Shown: positions 46,059-58,600, counted from the first letter of the stretch. The stretch is 64,000 bases of DNA from Welwitschia mirabilis (GCA_051453625.1 JBOZIK010000001.1:132419973-132483972); one strand, 5' to 3'. The notes: generated from the sequence alone by a model not told the origin. A program made the numbers and translations.

Positions 46059-48110
46059 TCATATTAACTTAAAATATTTATTCTAATCTAGTCATGTTAC
46101 AATAGGTGCAGAAGAGATTCATTTTCAAGTGTTCCAAAAGTAAGCTGATAAGATTCATTTCACTCAAACTTAGCTTCTTTTCCAAGTAGCAAGTGAAGGG
46201 GTTTATAAATTTTAACATAATCCTAAATAAAGTGATAATAAAAATCACAATAACCAAGGAAAGATCAAACTTATTTTATCTTTATTCGATAAGTTAGGTT
46301 TTTAATGATATTTAAATTTTTGGAGTTTTTTTCTAAGTTCTTTACTAAAAATCTAATAACCTAAGATGATTTCATTATTAACTTTTAAAAAAAAAATTTC
46401 CAACTCAAATGTAGGCCATTCTCAATAAACCTATCAAGGCATTTCTCTAGCCTTTCTAAGATTTGTTTAAAGTTTTTAACATAGATTGATAAGTCATTAA
46501 TAAAAATTTTAATTGAATCCTCTAACATATCAGAAAAGATACGTATTATTAAATATTAAAAAGTATCAGGAGAAGGTAAATGTTTCAAAAGATAAAGTAA
46601 AACTTGTTTTTTCTCTTTTTTTTATCATCATGAGCTATACAAACTTAACTGTAACTAGTGCACGCATTAAGAAAGTAATAAAAGGCATATCCTTAGATTT
46701 TATTAAGTTTTTGTTTAAGGAAAGGTAAAGGGTAATGGTCTTTCTTTGTTACTTTATTTATCTTCCTAAAATGAATATAATTTTCCACTTGCCATCTTTC
46801 TTATACACTATCATTAAAGAACAAACTCATTCACTATCAAATATGGCATAAATAATTTTAGCATCCATTAATTTAATGATTTCATATTTTATGACTTGTT
46901 TGAGGAATTTATTTAGTCTACATTAAGGTTAACTAAGAGGTTTTGCATTCTTCTCAAGGTATATTTTATGTTGAATAATGGAAGTAAGAATGGTTATTAA
47001 ATCTTTGTAGATCTAAGAAAACACATTTACCTTAGTACTCAACAGTGAGAGTATAATTAATTCTTATTGAGGGGAAAGATTCTTATTTATAATCAATGGT
47101 TTGTTTTGGTCATCATATAGAAAGATATATTTCAATCCACTGGGTAAATATTTTAGATTTAATTTCATATTTTTAATTTTTATTAAATTTTTTAAGAATT
47201 GAGTATTATATCAGATTATCATCTAAACAACTAGAGTGGATAATACTTAAAATATGAAATATCAATTATTTTTAGATGTTGGACTTCTTTATAGATTATA
47301 GTTTTAGTTCTTTACTCTCCTGATTAAAATAATCAATACCTAAATGTTTATAATTAAGTTGATCAGCATTCAAAGCTTTCAAGTTTTCTACTTCAAATGA
47401 ATCATCATATAATATAGGCTCATGAAGCATTAACTATATCTCTTCAATTGACTAATGCTATAAAAATAGTGTTGGCTTAATTTCTTCTTCAACATGTAAC
47501 TCATCACCTAGGTCTTTTTCAATAGCATCAAGAAATCTAATGGTAAGCCTTTTATTTCCTAACTGACATTCCATCTTTCTAGTTCTTGTATCAATAATAC
47601 AATGGATTGTTGTATAGAATGATCTACCTAAAAGTAGTGGATAACCTCCATTATGCTCAACTTTAATCACAACCACATATATTGGATAGAACGCTTCTTC
47701 AATTTATATCACCACATATTTTAATATTCCTAAATATTTCTTCATTAATTTATCTACCAATTCTAATATAATACATGTAGGCTTAATTCTAATTTTCAAA
47801 TTAAATCATTGACAAATGTGTAAAGCCATAATATTAACACTCACTCCTATATCGATTAAGGCTTTCTTTATTCTTTATTTTCTTTTAATGTGATACTAAT
47901 TAGTGTTGTTCTTGGATTCTTAAATTTTAAAAAATTTTGCAAAACTAAGTTGATTATAGATTGGGATAGGGAGATTTTTCTAGGTATAGTCTATTTTCAT
48001 TTCCTCCTAATTAGTTCTTTCTACAACTTAGAATATTTAGGATTTTTTTGAAAGAGTTTTTAAAATGATAAATTTATGTTCACATCTTATATTAAGGCTT
48101 TAAGATGACT
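46059..48110 (-). pseudogene. Protease-RT, first copy along element F
   Basis: Upstream copy on the element strand, directly after gag. The open piece 47458-47676 is the protease C-terminal half (VIKVEHNGGYPLLLGRSFYT, then MECQLGNKRLTIRFLDAIEK). The linker palindrome at 47217-47252 is more decayed than in the other copy. RT has KIFINDLSIY near 46510-46480 (FxDD changed to FIND) and LERLEKCLDRFIENGLHLSW. The reading stops at the start of RNase H and jumps back to sequence upstream of protease, which marks the duplication junction near 46058. Confidence 0.82.
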
Positions 48111-49335
48111 ATCAAAGGGAGGATTAGTATTTAATCTATTAATCTAAGAGGTAGTAGGTTTCTTACCTTTACCTTGAGAAGAATTTTTCTTATTAAGATT
48201 ATCACTTAAAGGAGAAGGGAAAGTATGATTTTCTAATATTTTAATATCCTCTTTTTCTTCATCATTCTTATCATTTTGGGAAGTTGAAACCTCATGGGTA
48301 GGAGGTGTTGTATCATTTTAACTTCTTATCACAATTTTCTAATCTTTTTTTACTTCAGTAGGGTTTGGTAAAGGTCATATTGCAAATGATTCTTCTAGTC
48401 TTTAATTTTCAAGAATAGTTTATTAAATGGCATTAATAAGATTTTCAATTATTACTTGTACATCTAAAATTATTTAAGTATATTTTTATAACTTTATTTT
48501 GAAACCCTTAATGATGTTTATTAGTTCTTTTTTTAATTTTTGCTTCCTCCTTTTCTTGTTTCACTTATTTAAGATCTTTTATGATTTAGCTTATTATATG
48601 ATTTTCTTTAGCTATTGCTTTAGGCCATGTTTGGCTTAGATTTACTAGTTCTTCCAAGTATCTTCATGTATTTTATAATGTAAGATTTATTAAATTTTCA
48701 TTACATGAAAAATTTATAAGTTGTTTGATTTGGCTATTAAGCCCACTATAGAAATAATTCACTAATTCTTTGTAAGTGAATGCATCTATAGGATTAGAAT
48801 TTATTGCAATGAAAAATCATTCTTTAGTGAAGACATAATCTTTAGTAGGTTCTTGTTGGAAATTTATTACCTCTTTTTTTCTTTTTCTTATTATTGTTTC
48901 ACTTATAAATCTCTTGATAAATGCTTCTTAAACTTAATTTCATGTCATTAAGATTTTATGTGGAATAGCTCTTAACCATAATTTTGCTTTTTCTTTTAAA
49001 GTGATGGGAAAGATAATCATGTAAGTATGATCACTAATTTGTTTTTTACCATTTCCAAAAGTAAGCACTAATTATTTGATGTCAGCTATATCTTAGAGGG
49101 GACCTACATCATTTTCTTCATTAAAAATAGGATAAGAGTTTAAAATTCTTAACTTGACATATTACTAGGATGTAGGTCAAAAGGATTTTGGATTTTATTC
49201 TTTTTATTTACAATTAGTTATTTTAGAATAACATTAGCATTTGGATTTATAGGAGTACTAGAGGTTCCAATCATAATAGGAGAATTACGTAAAGTAACTT
49301 GTTTCTATTTTTGCATTGAATTTGACATTGTAATA
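48111..49335 (-). pseudogene. gag: gag remnant of element F
   Basis: On the minus strand it starts near MSNSMQK at about 49330, then NSPIMIGTSSTP (D: NAPIIIGTFSS) and NKIQNPFDLHP. ITLKEKAKLWLRAIP near 48990-48945 is the conserved capsid phrase, followed by EAFIKRFISETIIRKRKKEV. SNPIDAFTYKELVNYFYSGL and LEELVNLSQTWPKAI follow near 48800-48620. The order and wording match D's gag closely, so F and D are related. A lysine-rich stretch ends it; I could not read an intact zinc knuckle. Stops are numerous. Confidence 0.83.
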
Positions 49336-49986
49336 AAGCTATTTTTTTTCTAAACTTTATTTTGAATTTTTTAAAAAATAAAATTTAGAAATAATAAATG
49401 CAAAAAAAATCTTCTTGCTTAATTCTTAAAATATTTTGCATAACTAGGGTGTGCATAATTGGGTTAAGTTCATAGTAGATCAAACCTTCTTGAATGTTCT
49501 CTTTGATCAATAATAACTTTCTTTGATACTTTGTCTTTTTAGTTGAGTTTATCATGTCCTAGCATGCTCAGTTCTATTTTTTGTACATGTTATCTCTATG
49601 GTTAGCTAGATAATATACCTTAACAATAGAAGGCATGAAAAAACTGAAAACAAAAAATACAAAAAAAATAGAATCACAAAATAATAGAGAATGAAAAATT
49701 GATAGTCATTCATTAAGTCATCTGGACAATAGAGGGGATGATAGGAAAATCCTAGTTATTATGAAAATGAAAATCCTAAGTTTTATAGGCCATTATTATT
49801 TCACATCATTTGGATAATGAGTAGGATAACAAGGTTTTATTTTCTAAATGCAAAATGAAAAATGCAAAAAAAAAAAAAAAAAAAACATTTCTACTATAAG
49901 AATACAATGCTACTATAGATAAATATCTAAATCAAAATCCAAACTATTTATCTAAGCAATAACAATCCTCAAACTCTAAGCATCCT
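49336..49986 (-). other. 5' leader of element F with two palindrome copies
   Basis: It lies between the primer-binding site and gag. Palindromes at about 49708-49744 (CATCTGGACAATAGAGGGGA) and 49793-49831 (ACATCATTTGGATAATGAG) are spaced about 85 bp, fewer than in B, D and E. A run of A lies at 49867-49885. No ORF. Confidence 0.65.
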
Positions 49987-50004
49987 CCCCTAATAATAGC
50001 ACCA
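49987..50004 (-). other. tRNA-Asp primer-binding site of element F
   Basis: On the minus strand TGGTGCTATTATTAGGGG lies three bases after the LTR. Against TGGCGCCGTTGCCGGGGA, all of the differences except the last base are C-to-T or G-to-A, including every former CpG. Confidence 0.8.
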
Positions 50005-50007
50005 AAA

Positions 50008-51264
50008 TGTTGCGATATGTATTTATGTAAGTATTATATCCTTAAAAAAATCTTGAAAATTACCAAAGTATATATATTACACAACACAACACACTAATAT
50101 GACTAAGAGTGGCCCAAATTTCATAATTCTATCAAAGGTAGGTGTGAGAATGAAGAGAATTAATTTCAAACAAAACACTTATATAATCTCTAAGTAAAAT
50201 AATAATAATGCAAAATAACAACATAAATAGACATACTTATGTAAATGAGATGTAAGTTCTATTCTAAATGCAACTTCTATTTAATTACCAAATCAACCTG
50301 TTATGGAGATTAGCCTCGTATAATCTAAATCAATCAAGAAAAGTTGTCACTAGACCAAAACCAACCTAAGCTATCAAGTGCATTGAACAAAATATGAAAA
50401 CAATGTAAAGTTAATCTAGGAAATGAAACATAATGCACATAAACTAATAACGTCAACCTTAACAAAGGTTGCTCTCATGATATATATCATAGATGAAGCT
50501 TTCGTCGAATCAAAAGAAACATAAACCATAAGAGATATGCACATAACAAATGATATAAAAAGGAAAATAGAGTTTTAATTAATTTAGACCAACATCCGTG
50601 TTACAAATAGCAGCACCTTAATTACGGATACATAGCCAACATAAAAGAAGACATTTCTTTATAATAATAAGGGATGGATCTCTTGAGATTTGATCTCCTA
50701 TCATAAGAATTTTCAATGTCAAAGAAGATAAAATTAGATTCAAGAGTGAAGGAGTTATTTATTATAATACAGACTCTAAAAGTAACAAATAATAATAGAC
50801 ATAGTAAAATCCTAATAGCCATGTAAGAAGATGCAAGACACATGATGAAATTTTGATAAAGTTTGATGAAGCATTATTTTTAAGTGTTATCTTATTAGTC
50901 ATTTAGACATTACATAGATGATGCTACATTATACAAGTTTCCCATCAACTACAAGATTAGTCTAGTAAGCATTCTTATTAGCATTAGTACTTCTATCATC
51001 CATATAGTTGTCTAGATGATGAGGTGGATGATGTGCTTCACAAAGATGTCTCTTGTATGGAATCAGCATCTTTAATTGCAGGATTGCTTCTTTAGATCAG
51101 AAGTAAATTTTCTTTAAATGCTATCAAATCTAATGAAGATTACATGTTTTCGTGATATTTTCTTTAGCTCTCCATTATCATCAAAACTCAGTAAAGACCT
51201 ATCTAATGTCCTGTAAAACTATACAAAATATCCTATTAAATACATATAATTTAATAGTGCAATA
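50008..51264 (-). repeat. 5' LTR of element F (right end)
   Basis: Plus-strand start TGTTGCGATATGTATTTATG, end AATTTAATAGTGCAATA. It aligns with 24334-25565. Palindromes lie at 50884-50925 and 50994-51034. The ATAAG duplication follows at 51265-51269, after which A's LTR resumes. Confidence 0.87.
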
Positions 51265-51818
51265 ATAAGTTATCACTTTTGATTTTAGTTCATGAGTCAA
51301 ATTATAATTGAAATGCTTAGGTAGTAACTTAACCATTAAGCTCCATTTCATATTGAGTAAGCTCTTTTCTTCACTTGGTTTAAGTCATTTAAATTTATAG
51401 ATATTAAATACTTAGGGTTATTACTTTTTATTATTATTAAATATTTAAGGATTAAGTGATAATTGAGTTCATTATTATTAATATGGTAAATGAGATGATG
51501 TCACTATGTTTTTGGCCAAAAATACTTAATGATTTTAAGTGTGTTATAGGAACGTGATTTGATAACATTAAGGAGAAGGATTAGTTAGGAATGAATCAAT
51601 AATATCTAGAAGCTAGTTTGCATTCCTTGTATCTCAAGAAAAAGTTTTAAAAATAACTTTATAAATCACTTATTTATCTTGTTTATTTTTTAAAATTTGT
51701 AACTTGCATTAAGTTTAAGTTGAAGTAAATCTAAATCACTAGCCATTGTATCCTTAAGGAAGAATGATAACTAGGTGTAAACTTAGTTTAAAGTACGACA
51801 TTATAAAATAATGATATA
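51265..51818 (+). repeat. 3' LTR of element A, second segment
   Basis: From TTATCACTTTTGATTTTAG at 51270 it matches 4086 onward in the 5' LTR (TTATCACTTTTGATTTTAA) down to GACATTATAAAATAATGATA. This directly shows that F split this LTR. The end is placed at GATATA by analogy with GATACGA in the 5' LTR, but it merges into a TA repeat. Confidence 0.85.
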
Positions 51819-51839
51819 TATATATATATATATATATAT
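51814..51839. repeat. AT dinucleotide microsatellite at the end of element A
   Basis: Thirteen AT units. It starts within the last bases of A's 3' LTR and covers the expected TATAT target duplication, so it may have grown from that duplication. Confidence 0.9.
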
Positions 51840-54800
51840 TAGATTTTTAATCATAATTTAATTAGAAGATTAAATATTTTTATAAAATAATATATCATTA
51901 TAATATTACTATAATTTTAAAAGAAAATTATAATATGCTTAAATACATGTATGCATTACCATAAGATCATGTGCTAAAATGAATACATAACAATAATAAA
52001 AAGTAGGATGCATGCATGTCCATAAGTAAAATACATTACTAAGGATTATTTACAATAAAATTTTAAAATACTAATCAATAATCAATGATTTCTCATTAGA
52101 AATTTACAAGCTGTTACTATCTTTCAAAATAATTATACATGTACATCGCCAAGGATAATTTATAGTAATATTATTAATACTTCTCATTTGTATATAAAAT
52201 CATTCTCTTCTTTTTTATTATTATTTTCATAAATATTTTTATGAATTTAAAACATCTTAATTTTGGTAATTTAGCCAGGTTAATTAGTTCTTTTGATTTT
52301 TAGCCCCTTTGTTGGTTTTATAGGTACATGAATTTCAAGTAAGCATTACATCTCATGCTTCTATTTTTTCTTCATTAATCATATTATTATGTTAAAATAT
52401 TACTAGTTGAACTTGGAGAAAAAGGATTAAAAGAGAAGTATAGTTTCATGTCTAGAATACTTTTCTTAATTTTTAATTTTTATAAAAGAGAACCTAGAGT
52501 TTAAATGTGATTTATTTGAAAGTTTTAATTATGTAAAATGGAAAGAGTATATTTATAATATCTTGATTTCATTATTATATTTATGAAATATGATTATTTT
52601 ATAATGTATCAAATTAAGATTATGTCTGTTTTTCTTGTCTTTTATGTATGATTATTTATAATAAAATAAACTCACTAAAGTTAGATTTATTTTTTATTTA
52701 TTTTTATGTAAATAATGAATAAATATCCATATTTATTAAAAGTATGTATGCATTTATGTGATGTGTTCATCAAATGATAACTAAATTAGGATACGTTCAT
52801 TTTCATTCTTAGATTCAATTACCAAGGTAAATTGCATTGTATTTTTTTTAAATAGACTCTTCTAAAAGTAGATTTAATTATTACTCTCCCATCCTAACTA
52901 TGTTGGTACTTGCTCTAACTTAATATCTTGAGCCATTGATATTGAAGAATCATGTTTCATTTTCCTAAAATGCTTCAAGGAAGTGGGGGTTATGGATAAG
53001 CATGTGTCCACCTCCTGTTTTACTTGTTTCCTTTTTGATAGTATATCCATGTGAAGTTTAAGCCTATATAGTTAAACCTAGTAATGTTTGTTTAGTTTTA
53101 AAGCTAAAGTAGAACTAGCTCACATATCAATGGTAGCTGAATACTAACTCTAAATGCTATTAATAAAGATAAAACATTCTATTATATTGGTTAGATATTA
53201 TCCTAAACCTATATCCATGTAGGTATTAAAGAAAGTTTACATCTCATCAAATATATACAAGATAGCTTTATGTGATGAAAATCTAAGAATAGATATAAAA
53301 CACATATGTGACATCTCTATTGGTTTTAAACCAAAATAATATTTTTATAAGAAATATTTGTAATGTGTAGTTTTTCTACACATATATAACAATAGAAATA
53401 AAGTATATGTAAAAGGTTATCCTAGGTTTCATTAAGAGATTAAATTAATTAAAAAATTATTTTTTATTAAGCATAAATTAATTTTAGGTTATACAAATTC
53501 AAATAGATTCTCAACTCTCCATAAATTGAATAAGAAACACAATCTCAAGAATAATTAGACATTTAACCTACAACTTCCCAAAAAATCAATATTGAATAAG
53601 AAGATAATATTAAATATTAATCAAAACCCAAAACACCATAACTAAAGGAATATTTTATTATAGAATATAATCTAAATAATATAAGAAGAACCAATTTCTA
53701 CTTTTTATTTCTCCTTTGTTTGAATAAGAACTAGAACCTATCTTAAATTTGACTGATAACATTATCCAAATTGTACTCTAGATTAAAAACATTAAGATCT
53801 AGAAATATGTTTTTAATTAATTAAAAAGGGAGAAAAGTATATTTTATACTAAGCAAATAAAAACATAGAAATCAAGAGTTATTCCTCTACTTCTAAGGAA
53901 GAAATAAAAGACTTTAAACTTTATAATACAACTACAACCATAGGAGAAACTATTTGATACCCATCTAAGAACCTTTCTATGCATTAGAACATCATATATT
54001 TGAACCAAGAAAATATAGCTATGTAGTTAAACTATCAATACCAGCTTTCACTCATTAAAAAATAGTATGAATGCCTACATATCTTTACTAGTTAATGCAC
54101 CTAAAAAAGAAAATATGAAAATAAAAGTTACAATTATGTTTATTTTTTCAACTAAGTCTTACTCATGATAAAATAATGAGTAATCAAGTCAAATCAAACA
54201 TAATAGATGGACCAACCATAAGTATCAAACTAGATAATATAAATAAATAAATGTAATACTTTTAAAAATAAGTATTAAACAACTAAAGATGTGGATTAAG
54301 ATACATAGTAGTAATTATTAATATGATACCCAATGTAGAAGTTGTCCAACCTTATTAGATTTATCTCATTCCAAGTGTAGGCTTGCCAATATTCTTAAGT
54401 TCTACTTAAAATATTGGATACAATCATAATTCAATGTTTGCATTCCTAATTTAAAACTTATAATTTTTCTTAAGTTCAAATAAATTACCTAATACACTAA
54501 ACACAATGTAGTGGAAACTAAATCAAACATATGTAGTATCACACTTGCAACTACACATAGATCAAGAAACATCTTTACAACAAGATTTAATTGGAAATTT
54601 TGAATTATACATTTTAATAAATATTTCACACATAATGCAACAAATATTAAACCTTAAATATTTAAACCTTTAACATAGACAAACTCATAATAAACCATTA
54701 ATTTCCACAGAGACCAAATATATAAGTAAGAAATGTGAAATTAATACCTTCATTTGATGGAATAGATGCTAATGATTCCATAGTACATTTAGTAAAATTT

Positions 54801-55356
54801 AAAACATGTTAATACTTTTAACCGTAATAGATACAAATAAAAAAAATATTGTATTTAGAAGTAAATTAAAATATAAGAAAAATTTCTAATTAAAAACTAT
54901 ATAAATTCCAATTTGGTCTTGCGAGGAATTTGAGAATATCTCCATGAAGAAGTTCTTTTTAATGATAAACTCTATTAAGGAAATAACTAATGTGTTTTCA
55001 ATCAAAATATGAAAACAACTATTAAGAATCCTATAAATATTTAAACTCTCATCATCAATATTAATCCCATTAGCTATTACAAATTTTCATTTCGGGATTA
55101 GATAGATATGTGAGGTAACATGTGGAATTTGTAATGGGAGGAAACATAGTAAATAAAACATCTAAGAAAGTTAAGGATTATAAAATTCATAGGGGAGGGG
55201 TACATGAGTTCTGCTAAATAAAAATTTTAACTAAGAATAAAATGAAAGGGCATAATAGTAAAAATTTTATTAAAATAATGTGGTTTTCTAACCTAAGTAC
55301 ATTCACAAAAATAGGGTAGACTCCTCTGACATATTGAAATATTCTTGATTTATAAG
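51840..55356. other. AT-rich intergenic DNA, nothing recognised
   Basis: I see no long ORF, element end or palindrome copy over this 3.5 kb. Stops are dense in all frames. Confidence 0.5.
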
Positions 55357-55650
55357 AAAATAGTGGTTTTATAGTATACCATTAATGTTATAATAATAAG
55401 AGTGTTCTCATAAGGTAGTACTCTCTTTCTTGTAGGAAAATAGTGGTTGACACACCACAAACCTTCAATAATGAGAGTTTCCTTGTAAGGCAAGACTCTC
55501 TTCCCCTTAGTAAAGAGTGGTTTTGGCTTAAAAATAACCTTACAATAATAAGAGTCTTTGCACAAGGTATCACTCTCTTTTCCTTAGGAAATTAATGATT
55601 TTATAGCTTACCACTAACCTTTCAACAATGTGAGTACTCATAAGCATAAT
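55357..55650. repeat. Tandem repeat, about 77 bp, nearly four copies
   Basis: Units begin near 55361 (TAGTGGTTTT), 55441 (TAGTGGTTGA), 55515 (GAGTGGTTTT) and 55593 (TAATGATTTT), giving periods of 80, 74 and 78 bp. Shared parts include AATAATAAGAGT, then AAGGTA or AAGGCA, and CTCTCTTT or CTCTCTTC with CTTAG. Copies are diverged. A minus-strand frame with repeated KRVLPYKETLIIEG-like text crosses it, but the periods are not multiples of three, so it is unlikely to be coding. Confidence 0.8.
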
Positions 55651-58600
55651 CTCAATGCACACCTATACAATGGTTTCCTTACAATGAGTTTGATTTAGTA
55701 CAAGAATAAACTTATAATAATATTAAAAAATAAGATAGTATAATAATGTGAGATCCACAAATATAATATAATAAAAAGCTTGAATGATGTGGCTTTGAAG
55801 AGAGCTTGAGCTCTTTATTATTATTGGTGTCATAAGTGTAAATAAATGATGTGACAATGAGGGATCCAATAATAAATGATGTAAACACTATAAGCTCCTT
55901 TGCAAATTATTAGCTTTAATCCTACATGAGATGTTCCAATTACTCATGCATTCTTCATTCTATTATAGTTTTAATTATTTTATGCCAAGGAAATATGATC
56001 ATTAAAGTGTCAAAACGTATGTAATTGTTTATTTTAAAAGTTGTGATATATTTTATGATATTGAGCCTTTATACCATTAAAGAGAAACTAGCTATTTAAT
56101 TTCAAACTGTAGTTATCTAAACTTTGTAATTACATGTAATGGATAGGAAACCTCTAGGAATCAACATGATTTTTTAATCAACATGAACTTTGATCTCAAA
56201 TGTCTTCAAATTTATAGACATCTATTAATAGTCAGATGTTTTTACCTTATAGACATCTTTAGTGAACTTGTCCAAAATTGATGAAAATTAATCTATATAA
56301 TCTTTAGGCCTTTTTGATCATAAATCTAGGATGTAAAAATTAATAGATTACCTAAAATATAAAGTATTATTCAAAATACAAAATAACTTTATTAACTATT
56401 TAAGCTTAGTATAGATGTCTTCAGACATGTAGACATATTCATATACGTTAATTTTAGCTTTTAGCATAGTCATCTTTGATGAGAAAGTTATCTTTAACCA
56501 TGACTTAAAAGCTGATACATTAAAGATGTCATTAATCTATAGATATATTAACCAGAGATATCTTCAATTATCTAGATGTCTTTATCATAGAAGTCTTCCA
56601 TTCTATAGATGTCTTTAGATAACTGATTTTACATTTTAATGACTATGCCTTTTCATAAGATATCATCTTTGAATATCTGATAATGATTTGTACTAATTAT
56701 GATCTCATGTTCTTTGCAAACTCTTATCTACACAATGATATAAAATATTTGATAAGTAAAATCAACAAAACTATATTTACCAATAATGTCCCCATTTTTA
56801 ATGATGTTTAAAACTTGATAAATCTTTTTAGTTCAATCTCATTCAATCAACTAAAATTTACTATTCATGTTAAAAATTCTTAAACGTTTGATAATACTAG
56901 CTGAATAATAAATAAAGGCATATAAATATTTAATAGAACATGATATTAGTCATTTGAATAAGCATGCGGAGTAGAGAGGAAGAAAGTAACAAAGACATTT
57001 AATAATTTTATTTAATAATTTTAACTACTAATCAAGTAAGATATGCTAACAGCAATATGCCAATAATGAAATGAAAGCTGTGTTAATAATATATTAAAAA
57101 ATATACTTATAGTAATGTTCTAATAATAAAAATCATAACATAAAATAATAGAAATGTGCTAGTAATATATAATATGGAGATCATGAAAATATGCCTAGGT
57201 AATGGTAACAATAAAAATTAGAGCATAAATTTTTAGAAATTTTCTAATCAAAACATGAAATTAAAACATGAGAGTGTTAACAAAAAAAGTATGTCAATAA
57301 ATAACAATAGTAGAAATAATAGATAACATTAATGTCTGATACATATTATGAGTGATTATTAATGAATAATAATAACATTTAAGGATTCAATCCCTCATTT
57401 CATAGACAAGTACTCCATGTCCAACAAAATGTCTTAAGCTAAAACCTAAAATACCCAACTAAATGCAACTTATCTATCCCATTGGATACAACTACTTTGC
57501 CAAAATTTCTCTTCATTTTTAAATACTAAATAAAATAATTGAATTATTAAGAGTAGAGTCACTTGTATAATTTGTGTCTTAATATTCTTCATTACTAACA
57601 TTATTATCATGGGTGGTGAATTTTTATTAGATATAGGATGACTAGGATTTAGATGATGAAACATGGCACTTCTTAGAAGAACACTCAGACATCTCATCTA
57701 GGCCCTTATGAACCTGTTTCCTCAAATGTTATTATGTTTGAGAAGTGATAAATGTCCTAAAGAAATTGGCTATGGCTATCTCTATGAAGGATAATGGAAA
57801 TTAAATAGTGGGAATGGGTGGGATCTAAATTAACTTAATATGAGATGACAATGGTGATGATATACGCAATGAAGGGGGAGAAGGTAAGTGTAAAGGTGAT
57901 TTAACTATGAAACATGATGAAGGTGTCTAAATAGAATAATGGACTATAATCTTATGATGTGGATAATAAAATATAAGAGGTTGTACATATGAGCTCTTAG
58001 TCTCTATCTCCTGCTACTACTCTGCTATGATGGACTAAGAGCCTATTACTCTTTCTACACTTGTGCCTTCATGGAAGCCTAGTACTTCTCTTAAGTCTAT
58101 GCACCATATCCTAATGACTCCTATATAGGATTATGATTAACTACTCTGTTAGAGTCATATCGTATATTATGTAGAGCTATAGGTATTTTTTTTTTCTATT
58201 ATTTTCTCCTTTGAATTTGATTAGATGTGAGTCCTCATAAATTCCTAACTTTTTTTGATGCCTTTCCCTTACTAGATGTAGACATGTGTTTCTTTAGAAT
58301 TATTAATTTTTTGCTGATTTTTTCCATTATTTTAGCTATTATCTTTAATCCTTTTTTGCTAATTGATACTTGTGTGTAGTAGTAGAATAAGGCCTATGAA
58401 ATTGAAAAGGTCTCCTCTTGCGTTCTCACCTGGTAGCACTAGTACTCTTTATTTTTCACTAAACTTTGCTAGTGATTTCTTTTAGTGAATAATATTAACT
58501 TGAGAAATAAAAATGCTAGCACTGCTAATGATTAAATTGATATGACAAGGGTAATCAAATGTCTAATTCTTGTAAAATAGAGAGATAATATCCATGTATG

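Larger units (their letters stand above)
43659..48110 (-). repeat. Diverged 2-kb tandem duplication of protease-RT in element F
   Basis: The unit 43659-46058 (about 2.0 kb after removing the N gap and one 77-mer) aligns end to end with 46059-48110. TTTATTCTAATCTAGTC at 43673 and at 46074 opens both units, and GCTTTAAGATGA closes both (about 46050 and 48100). Both contain a protease C-terminal region, the linker palindrome and RT. Many substitutions separate the copies, so this is an old duplication, not a recent assembly error. Confidence 0.83.
24334..51264 (-). mobile_element. Element F: minus-strand gypsy retrotransposon inside the 3' LTR of A
   Basis: LTRs at 24334-25565 and 50008-51264 lie in the same orientation and are flanked by identical ATAAG (24329-24333 and 51265-51269). 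Reading the minus strand from the right: LTR, tRNA-Asp primer-binding site, leader, gag, PR and RT. A second PR-RT copy follows, then RNase H, IN, a post-IN region with an env-like remnant, a polypurine tract and the LTR. Element D is inserted between IN and the env-like region. The PR-RT duplication is unusual. Everything is broken by stops. Confidence 0.88.
3279..51818 (+). mobile_element. Element A: outermost Ty3/gypsy (Athila-type) retrotransposon, split by nested insertions
   Basis: Two direct repeats starting TGTTAACATG bound the element, at 3279 and 23518. Between them come gag, PR, RT, RNase H and IN remnants in the usual gypsy order. The second repeat stops at 24333 and resumes at 51265, so element F lies inside A's 3' LTR. 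S1 and B also interrupt the interior, yet the coding remnants read on across each insertion. Flanks are TATAT at 3274-3278 and at 51819-51823, but the latter lies in a TA microsatellite, so this TSD is ambiguous. All coding parts carry stops and frameshifts. A's LTR lacks the palindrome found in the other elements, so A is a separate lineage. Confidence 0.88.
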
